From Allobosea sp. CS1GBMeth4 (GTDB lineage Bacteria > Pseudomonadota > Alphaproteobacteria > Rhizobiales > Beijerinckiaceae): 64,000 nucleotides of DNA. Position 1 is the stretch's first letter; every line of letters begins with the position of its first letter. The stretch lies in NCBI RefSeq assembly GCF_900185715.1, contig NZ_FYAS01000054.1, positions 43,080 through 107,079 on the forward strand, written 5' to 3'. The notes under the pieces were generated by a model. The model saw nothing but the letters and a program-made list of their open reading frames with translations, did no database searches and had not been told where the DNA came from. The translations under genes were made by a program, and so were the position numbers. Shown here piece after piece: positions 18,565 to 27,901 of this stretch.

Positions 18565-18975
18565 ATGACGCTCAAGCTGATCTATCCGGCGCTGGCCCAG
18601 ATCCTGTGGAGCTTCGTCGTCCTCGTCATCGTGTTCCTGCGGCGCCGAAAGGCGTTCGCCGACCGCGAGGTCGGGCTCGCCGACGTCGCGGTCTCGCCGG
18701 AACGTTACCCGGAGCCGGCGCGGCTCGCCGCGGCGAACTTCAGTAATCAGTTCGAGACGCCGGTGTTGTTCTTCGCGCTCACGCTGATCGCGATCCATGT
18801 CGGCGCCACCGGCTACGTCATGGCGGCGCTGGCCTGGGGTTATGTCGCGAGCCGCATCGTCCATACACTGATCCATACCGGCAGCAATCGGCTGCAGCAG
18901 CGGGCGCTCGTCTTCACGATCGGCGTCGTGTGCTTGTTCTTCATGTGGATCGGCATCGTGATCGCTGTCGTCTGA
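18565..18975 (+). CDS. MAPEG family membrane protein
   Basis: 136-residue integral membrane protein with about four hydrophobic segments and the MAPEG-like motif RLAAANFSNQFETPVLFFAL followed by GYVASRIVHTLIHTGSN. The eukaryotic relatives act on eicosanoids and glutathione, but bacterial members are mostly uncharacterised. The ATG at 18565 is chosen over an ATG seven codons upstream because GAGG lies 5 bases before it. It follows guaB by 79 bases on the same strand; no functional link is evident. Confidence 0.85.
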   Translation: MTLKLIYPALAQILWSFVVLVIVFLRRRKAFADREVGLADVAVSPERYPEPARLAAANFSNQFETPVLFFALTLIAIHVGATGYVMAALAWGYVASRIVHTLIHTGSNRLQQRALVFTIGVVCLFFMWIGIVIAVV

Positions 18976-19161
18976 GCAGTTCTTCTTCGTGCACGCAAGA
19001 CGTGTGGCGGCGCATCCGATCCGCCATTTTCCATCCCTGTCACGTCGTGGCTACAGCGGGCGATAAACCGTATCGGACACTTGTCAGCAAAACACGCGGT
19101 CTTCATGCTAAATACTTGCGGTGAAGACGATTAGGAGACCGGCCGTCCGGATGCGCTGGAC

Positions 19162-20454
19162 ATGGCCTCTCCGGGTGCAAGGCTTTCGATGGCTGTGCTG
19201 ACTTTCGGGCGTGTGGCTCTGGTCTCGGCCGCAGGCGTTCTCGCCGCGGGCGCGTTTCTTCATTACACCGGGCGCCAGATTCCCTGGCCGCTCGACCAGG
19301 TTCCTTTCGGCAAGGTGATCCCGGGACCGGCCAAGCCGGCCGCGACCGCTGCGGCACCTGCTCCCAGCGGCGGCCGCTCCGGCCAGGCCAACCGGCCGCC
19401 GGTGACCATCGTGAGCGCCAGGGCCGAGCGCCGGCCGATGCCCGTCAGGATCGACGCCATCGGAACGGTGCAGGCGATCTCGACGGTGAACATCCGCTCC
19501 CGGGTCGACAGCCAGATCATGGCGGTCGAGTTTCGCGACGGCGCCACGGTGAACAAGGGCGACGTGCTGTTCCGGCTGGATTCGCGCCAGCTCGAGGCGC
19601 AATTGCGCCAGGCCGAGGCCAATGTCGCCCGCGACAAGGCGTCGCTGATCGCGGCGGAAGCCGATCTGCGCCGTGCCGAAGAGCTTTCGCGCCGCGAGAT
19701 CGCCACCGACCAGCGCCTGGACACGGCCCGGACGGCGGTGAGCACCCTGCGCGCCGCGATCCGCGGCGGCGAGGCCGCCGTCGACAGCCTGCGGGTCCAG
19801 CTCAGCTACTACACCATCACCGCCCCCGTTTCCGGGCGCGTCGGGGTCGCCGGGCTGAAGGAAGGCAATATCGCCAAGAGCGGCGACAGTTCGGCCACGC
19901 TGGCGACGATCAACCAGATCGACCCGATCTATGTCAGCTTCGCCGTGGCGCAGCGCTACCTGCCCGAGATCCGCGAGGCGATGCAGGCGAAGACGGCGGC
20001 CGTGCTGGCGACCCAGCATGGCGTCGGCAAGAGCGTCGAGGGCACGATCGCGGTGATCGACAACGCGGTCGATGCGACGACCGGCACGATCCAGATGCGC
20101 GCGAGCTTCGACAATCCGGCGGAGACGCTCTGGCCGGGAGCCCTCTGCCAGGTCCGGCTGACGCTGAGGATCGAGCCCGACGCCGTCACCGTGCCGCGCG
20201 AAGCCGTCCAGACCGGGCAGAACGGCGCCTACGTCTTCGTCATCGAGGGCGGCGTCGCCCGTGCCCGGCCGGTCGTGGTTTCACGCAATGTCGACGATCG
20301 CGCCGTCGTCGCGTCGGGGCTGAGCGGCGGCGAGACGGTGGTGATCGACGGGCAACTGCTCCTCACCGAAGGCGCGCGCACCATCGAACGGGGCCGGGGC
20401 GGACAGAGCCCGCCGCCGGCGAACCTGACCTCCCAGCGCGGGAGCGCCGGCTGA
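19162..20454 (+). CDS. RND efflux periplasmic adaptor (membrane fusion protein, MdtA-like)
   Basis: Periplasmic adaptor of an RND efflux pump, 430 residues. An N-terminal hydrophobic segment (about 10-33) anchors it. The barrel-sandwich region begins NIRSRVDSQIMAVEFRDGA and resumes TITAPVSGRVGV after a coiled-coil hairpin of about 90 residues. A beta-barrel and a membrane-proximal domain follow (VTVPREAVQTGQNGAYVFV). The tail is Pro/Arg-rich. An ATG nine codons in (19189) with AAGG upstream is an alternative start. Its stop overlaps the pump gene start by one base (TGATG), so the pair is translationally coupled. Confidence 0.93.
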   Translation: MASPGARLSMAVLTFGRVALVSAAGVLAAGAFLHYTGRQIPWPLDQVPFGKVIPGPAKPAATAAAPAPSGGRSGQANRPPVTIVSARAERRPMPVRIDAIGTVQAISTVNIRSRVDSQIMAVEFRDGATVNKGDVLFRLDSRQLEAQLRQAEANVARDKASLIAAEADLRRAEELSRREIATDQRLDTARTAVSTLRAAIRGGEAAVDSLRVQLSYYTITAPVSGRVGVAGLKEGNIAKSGDSSATLATINQIDPIYVSFAVAQRYLPEIREAMQAKTAAVLATQHGVGKSVEGTIAVIDNAVDATTGTIQMRASFDNPAETLWPGALCQVRLTLRIEPDAVTVPREAVQTGQNGAYVFVIEGGVARARPVVVSRNVDDRAVVASGLSGGETVVIDGQLLLTEGARTIERGRGGQSPPPANLTSQRGSAG

Positions 20455-23400
20455 TGAACCTGCCCGAGCTCTGCATCCGTCGCCCGGTCATGACGACCCT
20501 GCTGATGGCGACGTTCCTGATCTTCGGGCTGTTCGCCTTCAAGCAGCTGCCGGTCGCGGCGCTGCCCCGGGTCGATTTCCCGACCATCAATGTCAGCGCC
20601 CGCCTGCCCGGCGCCAGCCCGGAGACGATGGCCTCCTCGGTCGCCGCGCCGCTCGAGCGCGAATTCGCCTCGATCTCGGGCATCACCTCGATGTCCTCGG
20701 TCTCGCAGCAGGGCTCGACCTCGATCACGCTGCAGTTCGACCTCAACCGCAATATCGACGGCGCCGCGCTCGACGTGCAGGCCGCGCTGAGCGCGACCGT
20801 GCGCCGCCTGCCGCCGGAGCTCCCTGCCCCGCCGAGCTTCCGTAAGGTCAACCCGGCCGACCAGCCGGTGCTGTTCATGGTGCTGACCTCGGCGACCAAG
20901 CCGCTCTACGAGGTCCATGAATTCGGCGAGAACATCCTGCAGCAGCAGATCTCGCAGCTGCCGGGCGTCGCCCAGGTCAACATCTTCGGCGCGCAGAAAT
21001 ACGCCGTGCGGGTGCGGGTGAATCCGGACGCCGTCTCGGCGCGCGGCCTCGCCCTGAGCGATGTCCGCAGCGCCATCGCCGCCGCCAACTCGAACTCCCC
21101 GGTCGGCACGCTGAACGGCGCCAACCAGCGCCTGACGCTCGGCGCCACCGGCCAGATGGAACGCGCCGGCGAATACGGCAACCTGATCATCTCACAGAAG
21201 GGCGGCGTGCCGATCCGTCTCAACGACGTCGCGCAGATCTTCGACTCGGTCGAGAACGACCAGACTGGCAGCTGGTACAACGGCCAGCGCTCGATCATGC
21301 TGGCGGTCTACCGCCAGTCGGACGCCAACACGGTCCAGGTCGTCGACAGCATCAAGAGCCGGCTCGAGGCCTACCGGGCGCAACTGCCGGCCGCGATCGA
21401 GCTGCATGTCCTCAACGACCGTTCGATCCCGATCCGTGAGGCGGTCGAGGATGTCGAGGTCTCGCTGATGATCGCGATCGCCCTCGTCATCATGGTGATC
21501 TTCCTGTTCCTGAAGAGCCTGGCCGCGACGCTGATCCCGACGCTGGCGCTGCCGATCTCGCTGGTCGGCACCTTCGCGATCATGTACGCGCTGGGCTATT
21601 CGCTCGACAACATCTCGCTGCTGGCGCTGACGCTGGCCGTCGGCTTCGTCGTCGACGACGCCATCGTCATGCTGGAGAACATCATCCGGCATATCGAGAT
21701 GGGCAAGAAGCCGTTCCAGGCGGCGCTCGACGGCTCGCGCGAGATCGGCTTCACCATCCTGTCGATCACCATCTCGCTGGTCGCGGTCTTCATCCCGGTC
21801 TTCTTCATGGGCGGCGTGGTCGGCAAGGTCTTCGTCGAGTTCGCCGGCACGATCGCGGCGGCGATCATCGTCTCCGGCTTCGTCTCGCTGACGCTGACGC
21901 CGATGCTCTGCGCCCGCTTCCTCAAGGCGCACGACCACCACAAGCAGCCGACCATCGTCGAACGCGTGTTCGAAGCGGGCTTTCAGGGCATGCTGAGCGC
22001 CTATCGCTGGACGCTCGACGGCGTGCTGAAGGCGCGGATCCTGATGCTGCTGCTGACCCTCGGCACCGTCTATGTCTCGGTCCAGCTCTATATCGACGTG
22101 CCCAAGGGCTTCTTCCCGACCGAGGATACCGGCTTGCTGCGCGGCGCCACCGAAGGTCCGCCGGATACGTCCTTCGAGGCCATGGCGGCACGCCAGATCC
22201 GCGTCGCCGAGATCGTGCGGGCCGATCCGGCCGTCGACTACCTCACCTCCAATATCGGCGGCTTCAACGCCACCAATAACGGCTTCATGTTCATCGCGCT
22301 GAAGCCGAAGGAGCAGCGCGACAAGGCCGATGTGGTGATCGGCCGCCTGCGCCGTGCCGTCTCGGAAGTGCCGGGCATCACCGCGGTGTTCCAGCAGGTC
22401 CAGAACATCAACCTCAATGCCGGACGTTCCTCGCGGGCGCAGTATCTCTACTCGCTGCAGGGACCGGATCTCGGTGCGCTGTTCAACTATGCGCCGCTGA
22501 TGCAGCAGCGCCTGTCGCAGCTGCCGCAGCTGCGCGACGCCAATATCGACCTGCAGCTGCGCAATCCGCAGCTCTCGATCGATATCGACCGCGAGCGCGC
22601 CGCCAGCCTCGGCATCTCGAGCGACCAGATCCGCCAGGCGCTCGGCAACGCCTTCGGCTCGCGCCAGATCGCGACGATCTTCACCCCGGCGACCGACTAT
22701 CAGGTGATCATGGAGGCGGAACGCGCCTACCAGCAGGATCCGGCGGTGCTGTCGCGGCTGATGCTGAAGGCCGGCAACGGCCAGAACGTGCCGCTGGAGA
22801 CGGTCGCGACGATCAAGCCGAGCGTCGGGCCGCTCGCGGTCAACCGGATCTCGCAGCAGCCCGCGGTGACGATCTCGTTCAACACCGCGCCCGGCGTCTC
22901 GCTCGGCGACGCCGTCAACGCGATCCGCGCCGCCGAGCGCGAGGTGAATCTTCCAGCTTCGATCGTGACCAGCTTTGCGGGCTCGGCCCAGCTCTTCCAG
23001 GATGCGCTGAAAGGCCAGGGGCTGCTGATCTTCGCGGCGATCCTGGTGATCTACATCATCCTCGGCATCCTCTACGAAAGCTTCATCCACCCGATCACCA
23101 TCCTGTCCGGCCTGCCGTCGGCCGGCCTGGGCGCCCTGCTCGCGCTGCAATACTTCCGCATGGACCTGTCGGTGATCGCGATCATCGGCATCCTGATGCT
23201 GGTCGGCATCGTCAAGAAGAACGCGATCATGATGGTCGATTTCGCGATCGAGCGCCGCAAGATGGGCGATGACGCGCTGACCGCGATCCGGGAGGCGGCG
23301 CTGGTCCGCTTCCGGCCGATCATGATGACGAGCTTCGCCGCGATCTTCGGCGTGCTGCCGATCGCGCTCGGCGCCGGCGCCGGCGCCGAATTGCGCCAGC

Positions 23401-23600
23401 CGCTCGGCATCGCCGTGGTCGGCGGGCTCGTCGTCTCGCAATTGCTGACGCTCTACATCACGCCCGTCGTCTATTTCTATCTCGACAAGGTCGACAGCTT
23501 CATCTCCGGCCGCGGCCGTGGCGAGCGGGACGACACCGCCGTGGTCTCCGGCGCGGTGCCGGTCGCGGTCGTGCCGGCGGTGCATCGCCGGCCGGACTGA
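20454..23600 (+). CDS. RND efflux pump inner-membrane transporter (HAE1/MdtB-like)
   Basis: Proton-driven trimeric pump subunit, 1048 residues, full length for AcrB/MdtB relatives. It has the expected N-terminal helix, two large periplasmic loops and two sets of membrane helices. Recognisable blocks are LAVGFVVDDAIVMLENIIRH in helix 4, whose aspartates relay protons, and GILMLVGIVKKNAIMMVDFA in the second half. It works with the adaptor encoded just upstream; no outer-membrane channel gene is adjacent, so a TolC elsewhere is presumed. No divergent regulator gene is present. Substrates cannot be deduced. Confidence 0.95.
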   Translation: MNLPELCIRRPVMTTLLMATFLIFGLFAFKQLPVAALPRVDFPTINVSARLPGASPETMASSVAAPLEREFASISGITSMSSVSQQGSTSITLQFDLNRNIDGAALDVQAALSATVRRLPPELPAPPSFRKVNPADQPVLFMVLTSATKPLYEVHEFGENILQQQISQLPGVAQVNIFGAQKYAVRVRVNPDAVSARGLALSDVRSAIAAANSNSPVGTLNGANQRLTLGATGQMERAGEYGNLIISQKGGVPIRLNDVAQIFDSVENDQTGSWYNGQRSIMLAVYRQSDANTVQVVDSIKSRLEAYRAQLPAAIELHVLNDRSIPIREAVEDVEVSLMIAIALVIMVIFLFLKSLAATLIPTLALPISLVGTFAIMYALGYSLDNISLLALTLAVGFVVDDAIVMLENIIRHIEMGKKPFQAALDGSREIGFTILSITISLVAVFIPVFFMGGVVGKVFVEFAGTIAAAIIVSGFVSLTLTPMLCARFLKAHDHHKQPTIVERVFEAGFQGMLSAYRWTLDGVLKARILMLLLTLGTVYVSVQLYIDVPKGFFPTEDTGLLRGATEGPPDTSFEAMAARQIRVAEIVRADPAVDYLTSNIGGFNATNNGFMFIALKPKEQRDKADVVIGRLRRAVSEVPGITAVFQQVQNINLNAGRSSRAQYLYSLQGPDLGALFNYAPLMQQRLSQLPQLRDANIDLQLRNPQLSIDIDRERAASLGISSDQIRQALGNAFGSRQIATIFTPATDYQVIMEAERAYQQDPAVLSRLMLKAGNGQNVPLETVATIKPSVGPLAVNRISQQPAVTISFNTAPGVSLGDAVNAIRAAEREVNLPASIVTSFAGSAQLFQDALKGQGLLIFAAILVIYIILGILYESFIHPITILSGLPSAGLGALLALQYFRMDLSVIAIIGILMLVGIVKKNAIMMVDFAIERRKMGDDALTAIREAALVRFRPIMMTSFAAIFGVLPIALGAGAGAELRQPLGIAVVGGLVVSQLLTLYITPVVYFYLDKVDSFISGRGRGERDDTAVVSGAVPVAVVPAVHRRPD

Positions 23601-23733
23601 GCCGCCGATCGCGGCATTAAGGATGACGCAGGCTTTGCGGTGACGGTCGCCCCGCGGTCGTTGAGTCTTAACGAAAAGTAAACTAAGCCGATCCTGCGGC
23701 GGACAATGAACCAGCGAGCGATGGAGTGTCGCG

Positions 23734-24834
23734 GTGCTTCGTGTCCGTAATGTCGACTGCCTGCGTTCCGATCCCGTCCCGCCGACCGGTTCCAGCTCCT
23801 CGACGAAGGTGAATCCCGATTCGCGCGGCCGCAATGGTGGCCTGCGCCTCGCCGCCATGGCCGGTCTCGGCCTGGCGCTCGGCGCGGCGAGCACGATTGC
23901 GACGATTTCGCTGGTCCAGGCCGAGGACGATGCCGGCATCCGCGCCTTCCATCGCGAGGAGGCGGCGCGCCAGGCGCAGCGCGCGCCGGTACGGGCCGTC
24001 CAGGCTTCGGCTTCCCCGACCGCCTATGCCCCGGCCCACCGGGGCTGGGCGCTGCCGTTCTTCCAGGCGCGACCGGATGGGCGCCTCGCCCAGCCGCCGG
24101 TCGAGCTCAACCCGTTCCGGCAGCGCGCGGCGTCGCCGAAACAGGCGCAGCACCGGCCGAAGCTGCCGGCGCTCCGCCATGATACGGTGTCGGGGGCGGC
24201 CGAGACGGCGCGGACGATCTGCGTCCGTCTCTGCGACGGGTTCCATGCTCCGCTCGGCCATCTGCGCAGCCAGGGCGACCTGCGAGCACATGAGGCGCTC
24301 TGCCAGGCCGCCAATCCGGGCGTTCCGGTCAAGGTCTTCAAGGTCGCGGCGGGGGCTGCGACGATCGACGAGGCGGTCGCCCCCGACGGCAGGACCTATC
24401 GCTCGCTGCCGATGGCCTATGCCTATGAGCGCGGGGCCGATCCGGCCTGCCGGCCGGCGATCGTCGCCGCAGGCGAGCGCCGCGTCTCGCTGCTGCGCGA
24501 TTTCACCCTGCGCCCGGGCGACAGCGTCGTGCTCGACGGCCGGGTGCGGACCTTCACCGGCGGCAAATGGCCCTATACCGCCGCCGATTTCCGCGACTTC
24601 CGCGGCTCGCCGGAGCTCACCGCCGGCAATCGCCGGCAGATCGACGAGAAAGTCGGCATCTCGCACGCCGAAGCGCAACTGCGCAGCCTGCGCCGGCAGA
24701 TGCGGGTGCGCGAGGCGGCGCTGCACGAGGACAATCACGCCAGTGACGCGCTCGGCCTGCGCGGCGGCTTCGATGTCCAGGCGCCCGCCCAGCCGGCGCG
24801 CGTGGTGCTTCAGACGCCGTTCCTGCGGAACTGA
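23734..24834 (+). CDS. DUF2865 domain-containing exported protein
   Basis: 366-residue protein with an N-terminal cytoplasmic tail, a hydrophobic segment at about residues 38-60 (LAAMAGLGLALGAASTIATI) and a Pro/Arg/Gln-rich linker. The C-terminal half contains the DUF2865 landmarks CVRLCDGFHAPLGHL, LCQAANPGVPVKVF and LRPGDSVVLDGRVRTFTGG. The family appears largely confined to Hyphomicrobiales and has no known function; two conserved cysteines suggest a periplasmic disulfide. The start is GTG with GGAG seven bases upstream. It follows the RND genes by 133 bases and is probably a separate unit. Confidence 0.78.
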   Translation: MLRVRNVDCLRSDPVPPTGSSSSTKVNPDSRGRNGGLRLAAMAGLGLALGAASTIATISLVQAEDDAGIRAFHREEAARQAQRAPVRAVQASASPTAYAPAHRGWALPFFQARPDGRLAQPPVELNPFRQRAASPKQAQHRPKLPALRHDTVSGAAETARTICVRLCDGFHAPLGHLRSQGDLRAHEALCQAANPGVPVKVFKVAAGAATIDEAVAPDGRTYRSLPMAYAYERGADPACRPAIVAAGERRVSLLRDFTLRPGDSVVLDGRVRTFTGGKWPYTAADFRDFRGSPELTAGNRRQIDEKVGISHAEAQLRSLRRQMRVREAALHEDNHASDALGLRGGFDVQAPAQPARVVLQTPFLRN

Positions 24835-24852
24835 GGCCCGATAGGGTAATCA

Positions 24853-24874
24853 TCCTAGGCTATTGGTCCTAGGA
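24853..24874. promoter_or_regulatory. 22-bp dyad upstream of the malyl-CoA-lyase-like gene
   Basis: Inverted repeat TCCTAGG (24853-24859) and CCTAGGA (24868-24874), spacer 8 bases, in the 125-base gap before the HpcH/HpaI gene. Flanking GGGT (24844-24847) and ACCC (24881-24884) add outer symmetry. A second short palindrome, GCTGCA-T-TGCAGC, lies at 24935-24947. These could be regulator sites or leader hairpins; no factor can be named. Confidence 0.35.
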
Positions 24875-24959
24875 CAATGAACCCAGGGATCGCCGAAAGA
24901 CCGGTGGACGCCCGCCCGCGCTTCCGGCACATTCGCTGCATTGCAGCATGGAGCCGAGC

Positions 24960-26009
24960 ATGACGACCAAGACGCCGCGCCAGTTCTTCCGACCGCTGGC
25001 GATCGGCGCGCCCGAGCCCTATCGCGACCTGCCGCTGCGGCTGGAGCGGATGATCCATTTCGTGCCGCCGCATCTGGAGAAGGTGCGCGCCAAGGTGCCG
25101 GAGCTCGCCTCGCAGGTCGACATCGTGCTGGGCAATCTCGAGGACGCGATCCCCGTCGAGGCCAAGCAGGCGGCGCGCGACGGCTTCATCGAGCTGGCCA
25201 AGGCGACAGATTTCGGCACGACCGGCCTGTGGACGCGCGTCAATGCGCTGAACTCACCCTGGTTCCTCGACGATATCGCCGCGATCATGGGCGAGATCGG
25301 CGGCAAGCTCGACGTCGTGATGGTGCCCAAGGTCGAGGGGCCCTGGGACATCCACTATGTCGACCAGCTGCTGGCGCAGTACGAGGCCCGGCACGCCCTG
25401 CCGAAGCCGGTGCTGATCCACGCCATCCTCGAGACGGCCGAGGGCGTGAAGAATGTCGACGCCATCGCGACCGCTTCCCCGCGCATGCACGGCATGAGCC
25501 TGGGGCCGGCCGATCTCGCGGCCTCGCGCGCGATGAAGACGACGCGGGTCGGCGGCGGGCACCCCGAATACAAGGTGATCGCCGATCCCACGCCGGACGG
25601 CGGCGCGCGCGCCGTCGCCCAGCAGGATCTGTGGCACTATACGCTGGCGAAGATGGTCGACGCCTGCGCCTCGGCCGGGCTGAAGCCGTTCTACGGGCCC
25701 TTCGGCGATTTTTCCGACGGCGCCGCCTGCGAAGCCCAGTTCCGCAACGCCTTCCTGCTCGGCTGCGCCGGGGCCTGGACGCTGCATCCCTCGCAGATCG
25801 AGATCGCCAAGCGCGTCTTCAGCCCCGATCCCGACGAGGTCGCCTTCGCCGTCCGCATCCTGGCGGCGATGCCGGACGGGTCGGGCGCGGTGATGATCGA
25901 CGGCAAGATGCAGGACGACGCGACCTGGAAGCAGGCCAAGGTCATCGTCGACCTGGCGCGGCAGGTGGCGGCGCGCGATCCGGCCCTGGCGGCACGCTAC
26001 GGGTTCTGA
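24960..26009 (+). CDS. HpcH/HpaI aldolase family, L-malyl-CoA/beta-methylmalyl-CoA lyase-like
   Basis: CitE-like TIM-barrel lyase of 349 residues. It follows malyl-CoA lyases closely in layout: VLGNLEDAIPVEAKQAAR holds the conserved acidic residues, VMVPKVEG the lysine strand, ILETAEGVKNVDAIA the metal-binding glutamate, and GPFGDFSD and TLHPSQIEIAKRVFSP the C-terminal lid motifs. These enzymes cleave malyl-CoA to acetyl-CoA and glyoxylate, or the methyl homologue, in the serine or ethylmalonyl-CoA pathways. The start at 24960 has GGAG six bases upstream. The genuine substrate needs biochemical proof, since relatives also act on citramalyl-CoA and others. Confidence 0.85.
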   Translation: MTTKTPRQFFRPLAIGAPEPYRDLPLRLERMIHFVPPHLEKVRAKVPELASQVDIVLGNLEDAIPVEAKQAARDGFIELAKATDFGTTGLWTRVNALNSPWFLDDIAAIMGEIGGKLDVVMVPKVEGPWDIHYVDQLLAQYEARHALPKPVLIHAILETAEGVKNVDAIATASPRMHGMSLGPADLAASRAMKTTRVGGGHPEYKVIADPTPDGGARAVAQQDLWHYTLAKMVDACASAGLKPFYGPFGDFSDGAACEAQFRNAFLLGCAGAWTLHPSQIEIAKRVFSPDPDEVAFAVRILAAMPDGSGAVMIDGKMQDDATWKQAKVIVDLARQVAARDPALAARYGF

Positions 26010-26126
26010 GCGGGGACGTCCGCGATACCGCGCGAGGTTGACGCATTTGCGACGTAATCATAGGCCAAGCGCTGGACGTGGCGACGTGCCGGCGGTGACG
26101 GGCCGGTTTGAGGTTGAACGAGGGAC

Positions 26127-26456
26127 ATGGAAGCACGCACGGCGAAATTCCGCATCGGCGAAGTGGTACGCCATCGCGTCTACCCGTTCCGGGGCGTGGT
26201 TTTCGACGTCGATCCGGTGTTCTCGAATTCGGAAGAATGGTGGCTGGCGATCCCCGAGCATCTGCGCCCGTCCAAGGACCAGCCCTTCTATCACCTGTTC
26301 GCCGAGAACGAGGAGACCGAGTACGTCGCCTATGTCTCCGAACAAAATCTCGTGATCGACGAGTCCGGCCAGCCGATCCGGCATCCGCAGGCGCGCGAGT
26401 TTTTCCGGCGCGACCGCAGGGGCAAGTACCGGCTCGACAAGGCCGAGCTGAACTAG
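26127..26456 (+). CDS. hspQ: Heat shock protein HspQ
   Basis: 109-residue YccV/HspQ-family protein that binds hemimethylated DNA and, in enterobacteria, acts as a specificity factor for Lon. The core RIGEVVRHRVYPFRGVVFDV and ENEETEYVAYVSEQNLV match the family, and length is normal. The start ATG follows GAGGGAC. It is convergent with hflX, whose stop lies 38 bases beyond. Control by heat-shock sigma factor is typical of homologues, but I see no clear promoter. Confidence 0.9.
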   Translation: MEARTAKFRIGEVVRHRVYPFRGVVFDVDPVFSNSEEWWLAIPEHLRPSKDQPFYHLFAENEETEYVAYVSEQNLVIDESGQPIRHPQAREFFRRDRRGKYRLDKAELN

Positions 26457-26494
26457 CGCCTTTCCGTCCGATCGGAACCGATCCCGGGCGCGCG

Positions 26495-27898
26495 TCAGCT
26501 TGCGCGCTCGGCCCGCGGGAAGCGCGCCGAGAAGGCCCCTTCCCGCTCGGGGGGCAGGCGCACCAGCAGATCGAGCGCACCGTCCTCCGCATCCTCGCGC
26601 TGGAGGATCTCACCATTGCTGTGCAGCCAGGCCAGCGACTTGCCGTCTCCCGGCGCCAGGGTGAGCCGGTAGACCGGCCGGCTGCGCGCGATGCGCTGCT
26701 CGATCGCGCCGGTGAGCTGGTCGATGCCCTCGCCGGTCAGGGCCGAGACCAGGACCGGGCGCGAGGCGCCGGGCCTGAGCGTCGTCAGCGCGGCCTGCCG
26801 CTCGCGCTCGGCACCCGAGAGCAGATCGGCCTTGTTCCAGACTTCGACGACGCGGTCGCCATCCTCGGGGTCGATGCCGAGATCGCGCAGGATGCCCTGG
26901 ACGTCGGCGGCCTGGGCCTGCGTGTCCTCATGCGAGACGTCGCGGACATGCAGCAGGAGGTCGGCTTCGATCGCATCCTCCAGCGTGGCGCGGAAGGCGG
27001 CGACGAGCTGCGTCGGCAGGTCGGAGATGAAGCCGACCGTATCGGACAGCATGATCCGGGCGCCGTGCGGCAGCTTCAGCGCCCGTGCCGTGGGATCGAG
27101 CGTCGCGAACAGCATGTCCTGCGCCAGCACCTCGGCCGAGGTCAGCCGGTTGAACAGCGTCGACTTGCCAGCATTGGTGTAGCCGACCAGTGCGACCACC
27201 GGATAAGGCACGCGCTTGCGGCTGGCGCGATGCAGCGAGCGCGTGCGCTTCACGCTCTCGAGCTCGCGCTCGATCTTGCTCATCCGCTCCTGGATGATGC
27301 GCCGGTCTGCCTCGATCTGGGTCTCGCCGGGGCCGCCGAGGAAGCCGAAGCCGCCGCGCTGGCGCTCGAGATGGGTCCAGGAGCGTACGAGCCGGCTCTT
27401 CTGGTAATTGAGATGGGCGAGCTCGACCTGCAGCGCACCTTCGCGCGTGCGCGCCCGGCGGCCGAAGATCTCGAGGATCAGGCCGGTCCTGTCGATGACC
27501 TTGCAGCCGAACGCCTTCTCGAGATTGCGCTGCTGCACCGGAGACAGCGCGCAATCCATCACGACGAGGCCGATCTCCTCGATCCTGACGCGCTCGGCGA
27601 GCTCCTCGACCTTGCCCTTGCCGAGATAGGTCGCAGGGCGCAGCGCGGTCAGCACGACGGGGATCGCCTCGACGATCTGGAGATCGATGGCGCTCGCCAG
27701 CCCGAACGCCTCGTCGAGCCGCGCCGCGTGGCTGCGCTGGTTCTCGTCCGCGGCCGCGGCCCGGCCAGCGGCGTGGCGGGCCAGATAGGGGCCGACGACG
27801 AAGGCCCGGGTATCGGCCGCGAGGGCGTGCTCGGCCGCGTCGATCGTGAGTCCGACCGCGCCTGCGCCGCCCGGCGTGGACGGGGCCTTGCCCGCCAC
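26495..27898 (-). CDS. hflX: Ribosome-associated GTPase HflX
   Basis: GTPase that binds the large ribosomal subunit and rescues stalled ribosomes; 467 residues. The N-terminal HflX domain contains TYLGKGKVEELAE and GGPGETQIE (188-196), and the G domain has the P-loop GYTNAGKST at 239-247 followed by DTVGFISDLP. It begins 3 bases after the hfq stop on the minus strand, giving the conserved hfq-hflX pair. An N-terminal extension of about 30 residues precedes the conserved region. Confidence 0.95.
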   Translation of the reverse strand: MAGKAPSTPGGAGAVGLTIDAAEHALAADTRAFVVGPYLARHAAGRAAAADENQRSHAARLDEAFGLASAIDLQIVEAIPVVLTALRPATYLGKGKVEELAERVRIEEIGLVVMDCALSPVQQRNLEKAFGCKVIDRTGLILEIFGRRARTREGALQVELAHLNYQKSRLVRSWTHLERQRGGFGFLGGPGETQIEADRRIIQERMSKIERELESVKRTRSLHRASRKRVPYPVVALVGYTNAGKSTLFNRLTSAEVLAQDMLFATLDPTARALKLPHGARIMLSDTVGFISDLPTQLVAAFRATLEDAIEADLLLHVRDVSHEDTQAQAADVQGILRDLGIDPEDGDRVVEVWNKADLLSGAERERQAALTTLRPGASRPVLVSALTGEGIDQLTGAIEQRIARSRPVYRLTLAPGDGKSLAWLHSNGEILQREDAEDGALDLLVRLPPEREGAFSARFPRAERAS

Positions 27899-27901
27899 GG
27901 C

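Noticed and set aside
19081..19115. Sigma-70 promoter for the RND adaptor gene (TTGTCA and GCTAAA)
   Set aside because: Spacing of about 20 bases and a poor -10 make it unconvincing.
21192..23939. Minus-strand open frame of about 915 codons opposite the RND pump
   Set aside because: Arg/Asp/Gln-rich low-complexity translation with no domain; it is the antisense shadow of a well-supported pump gene in GC-rich DNA.
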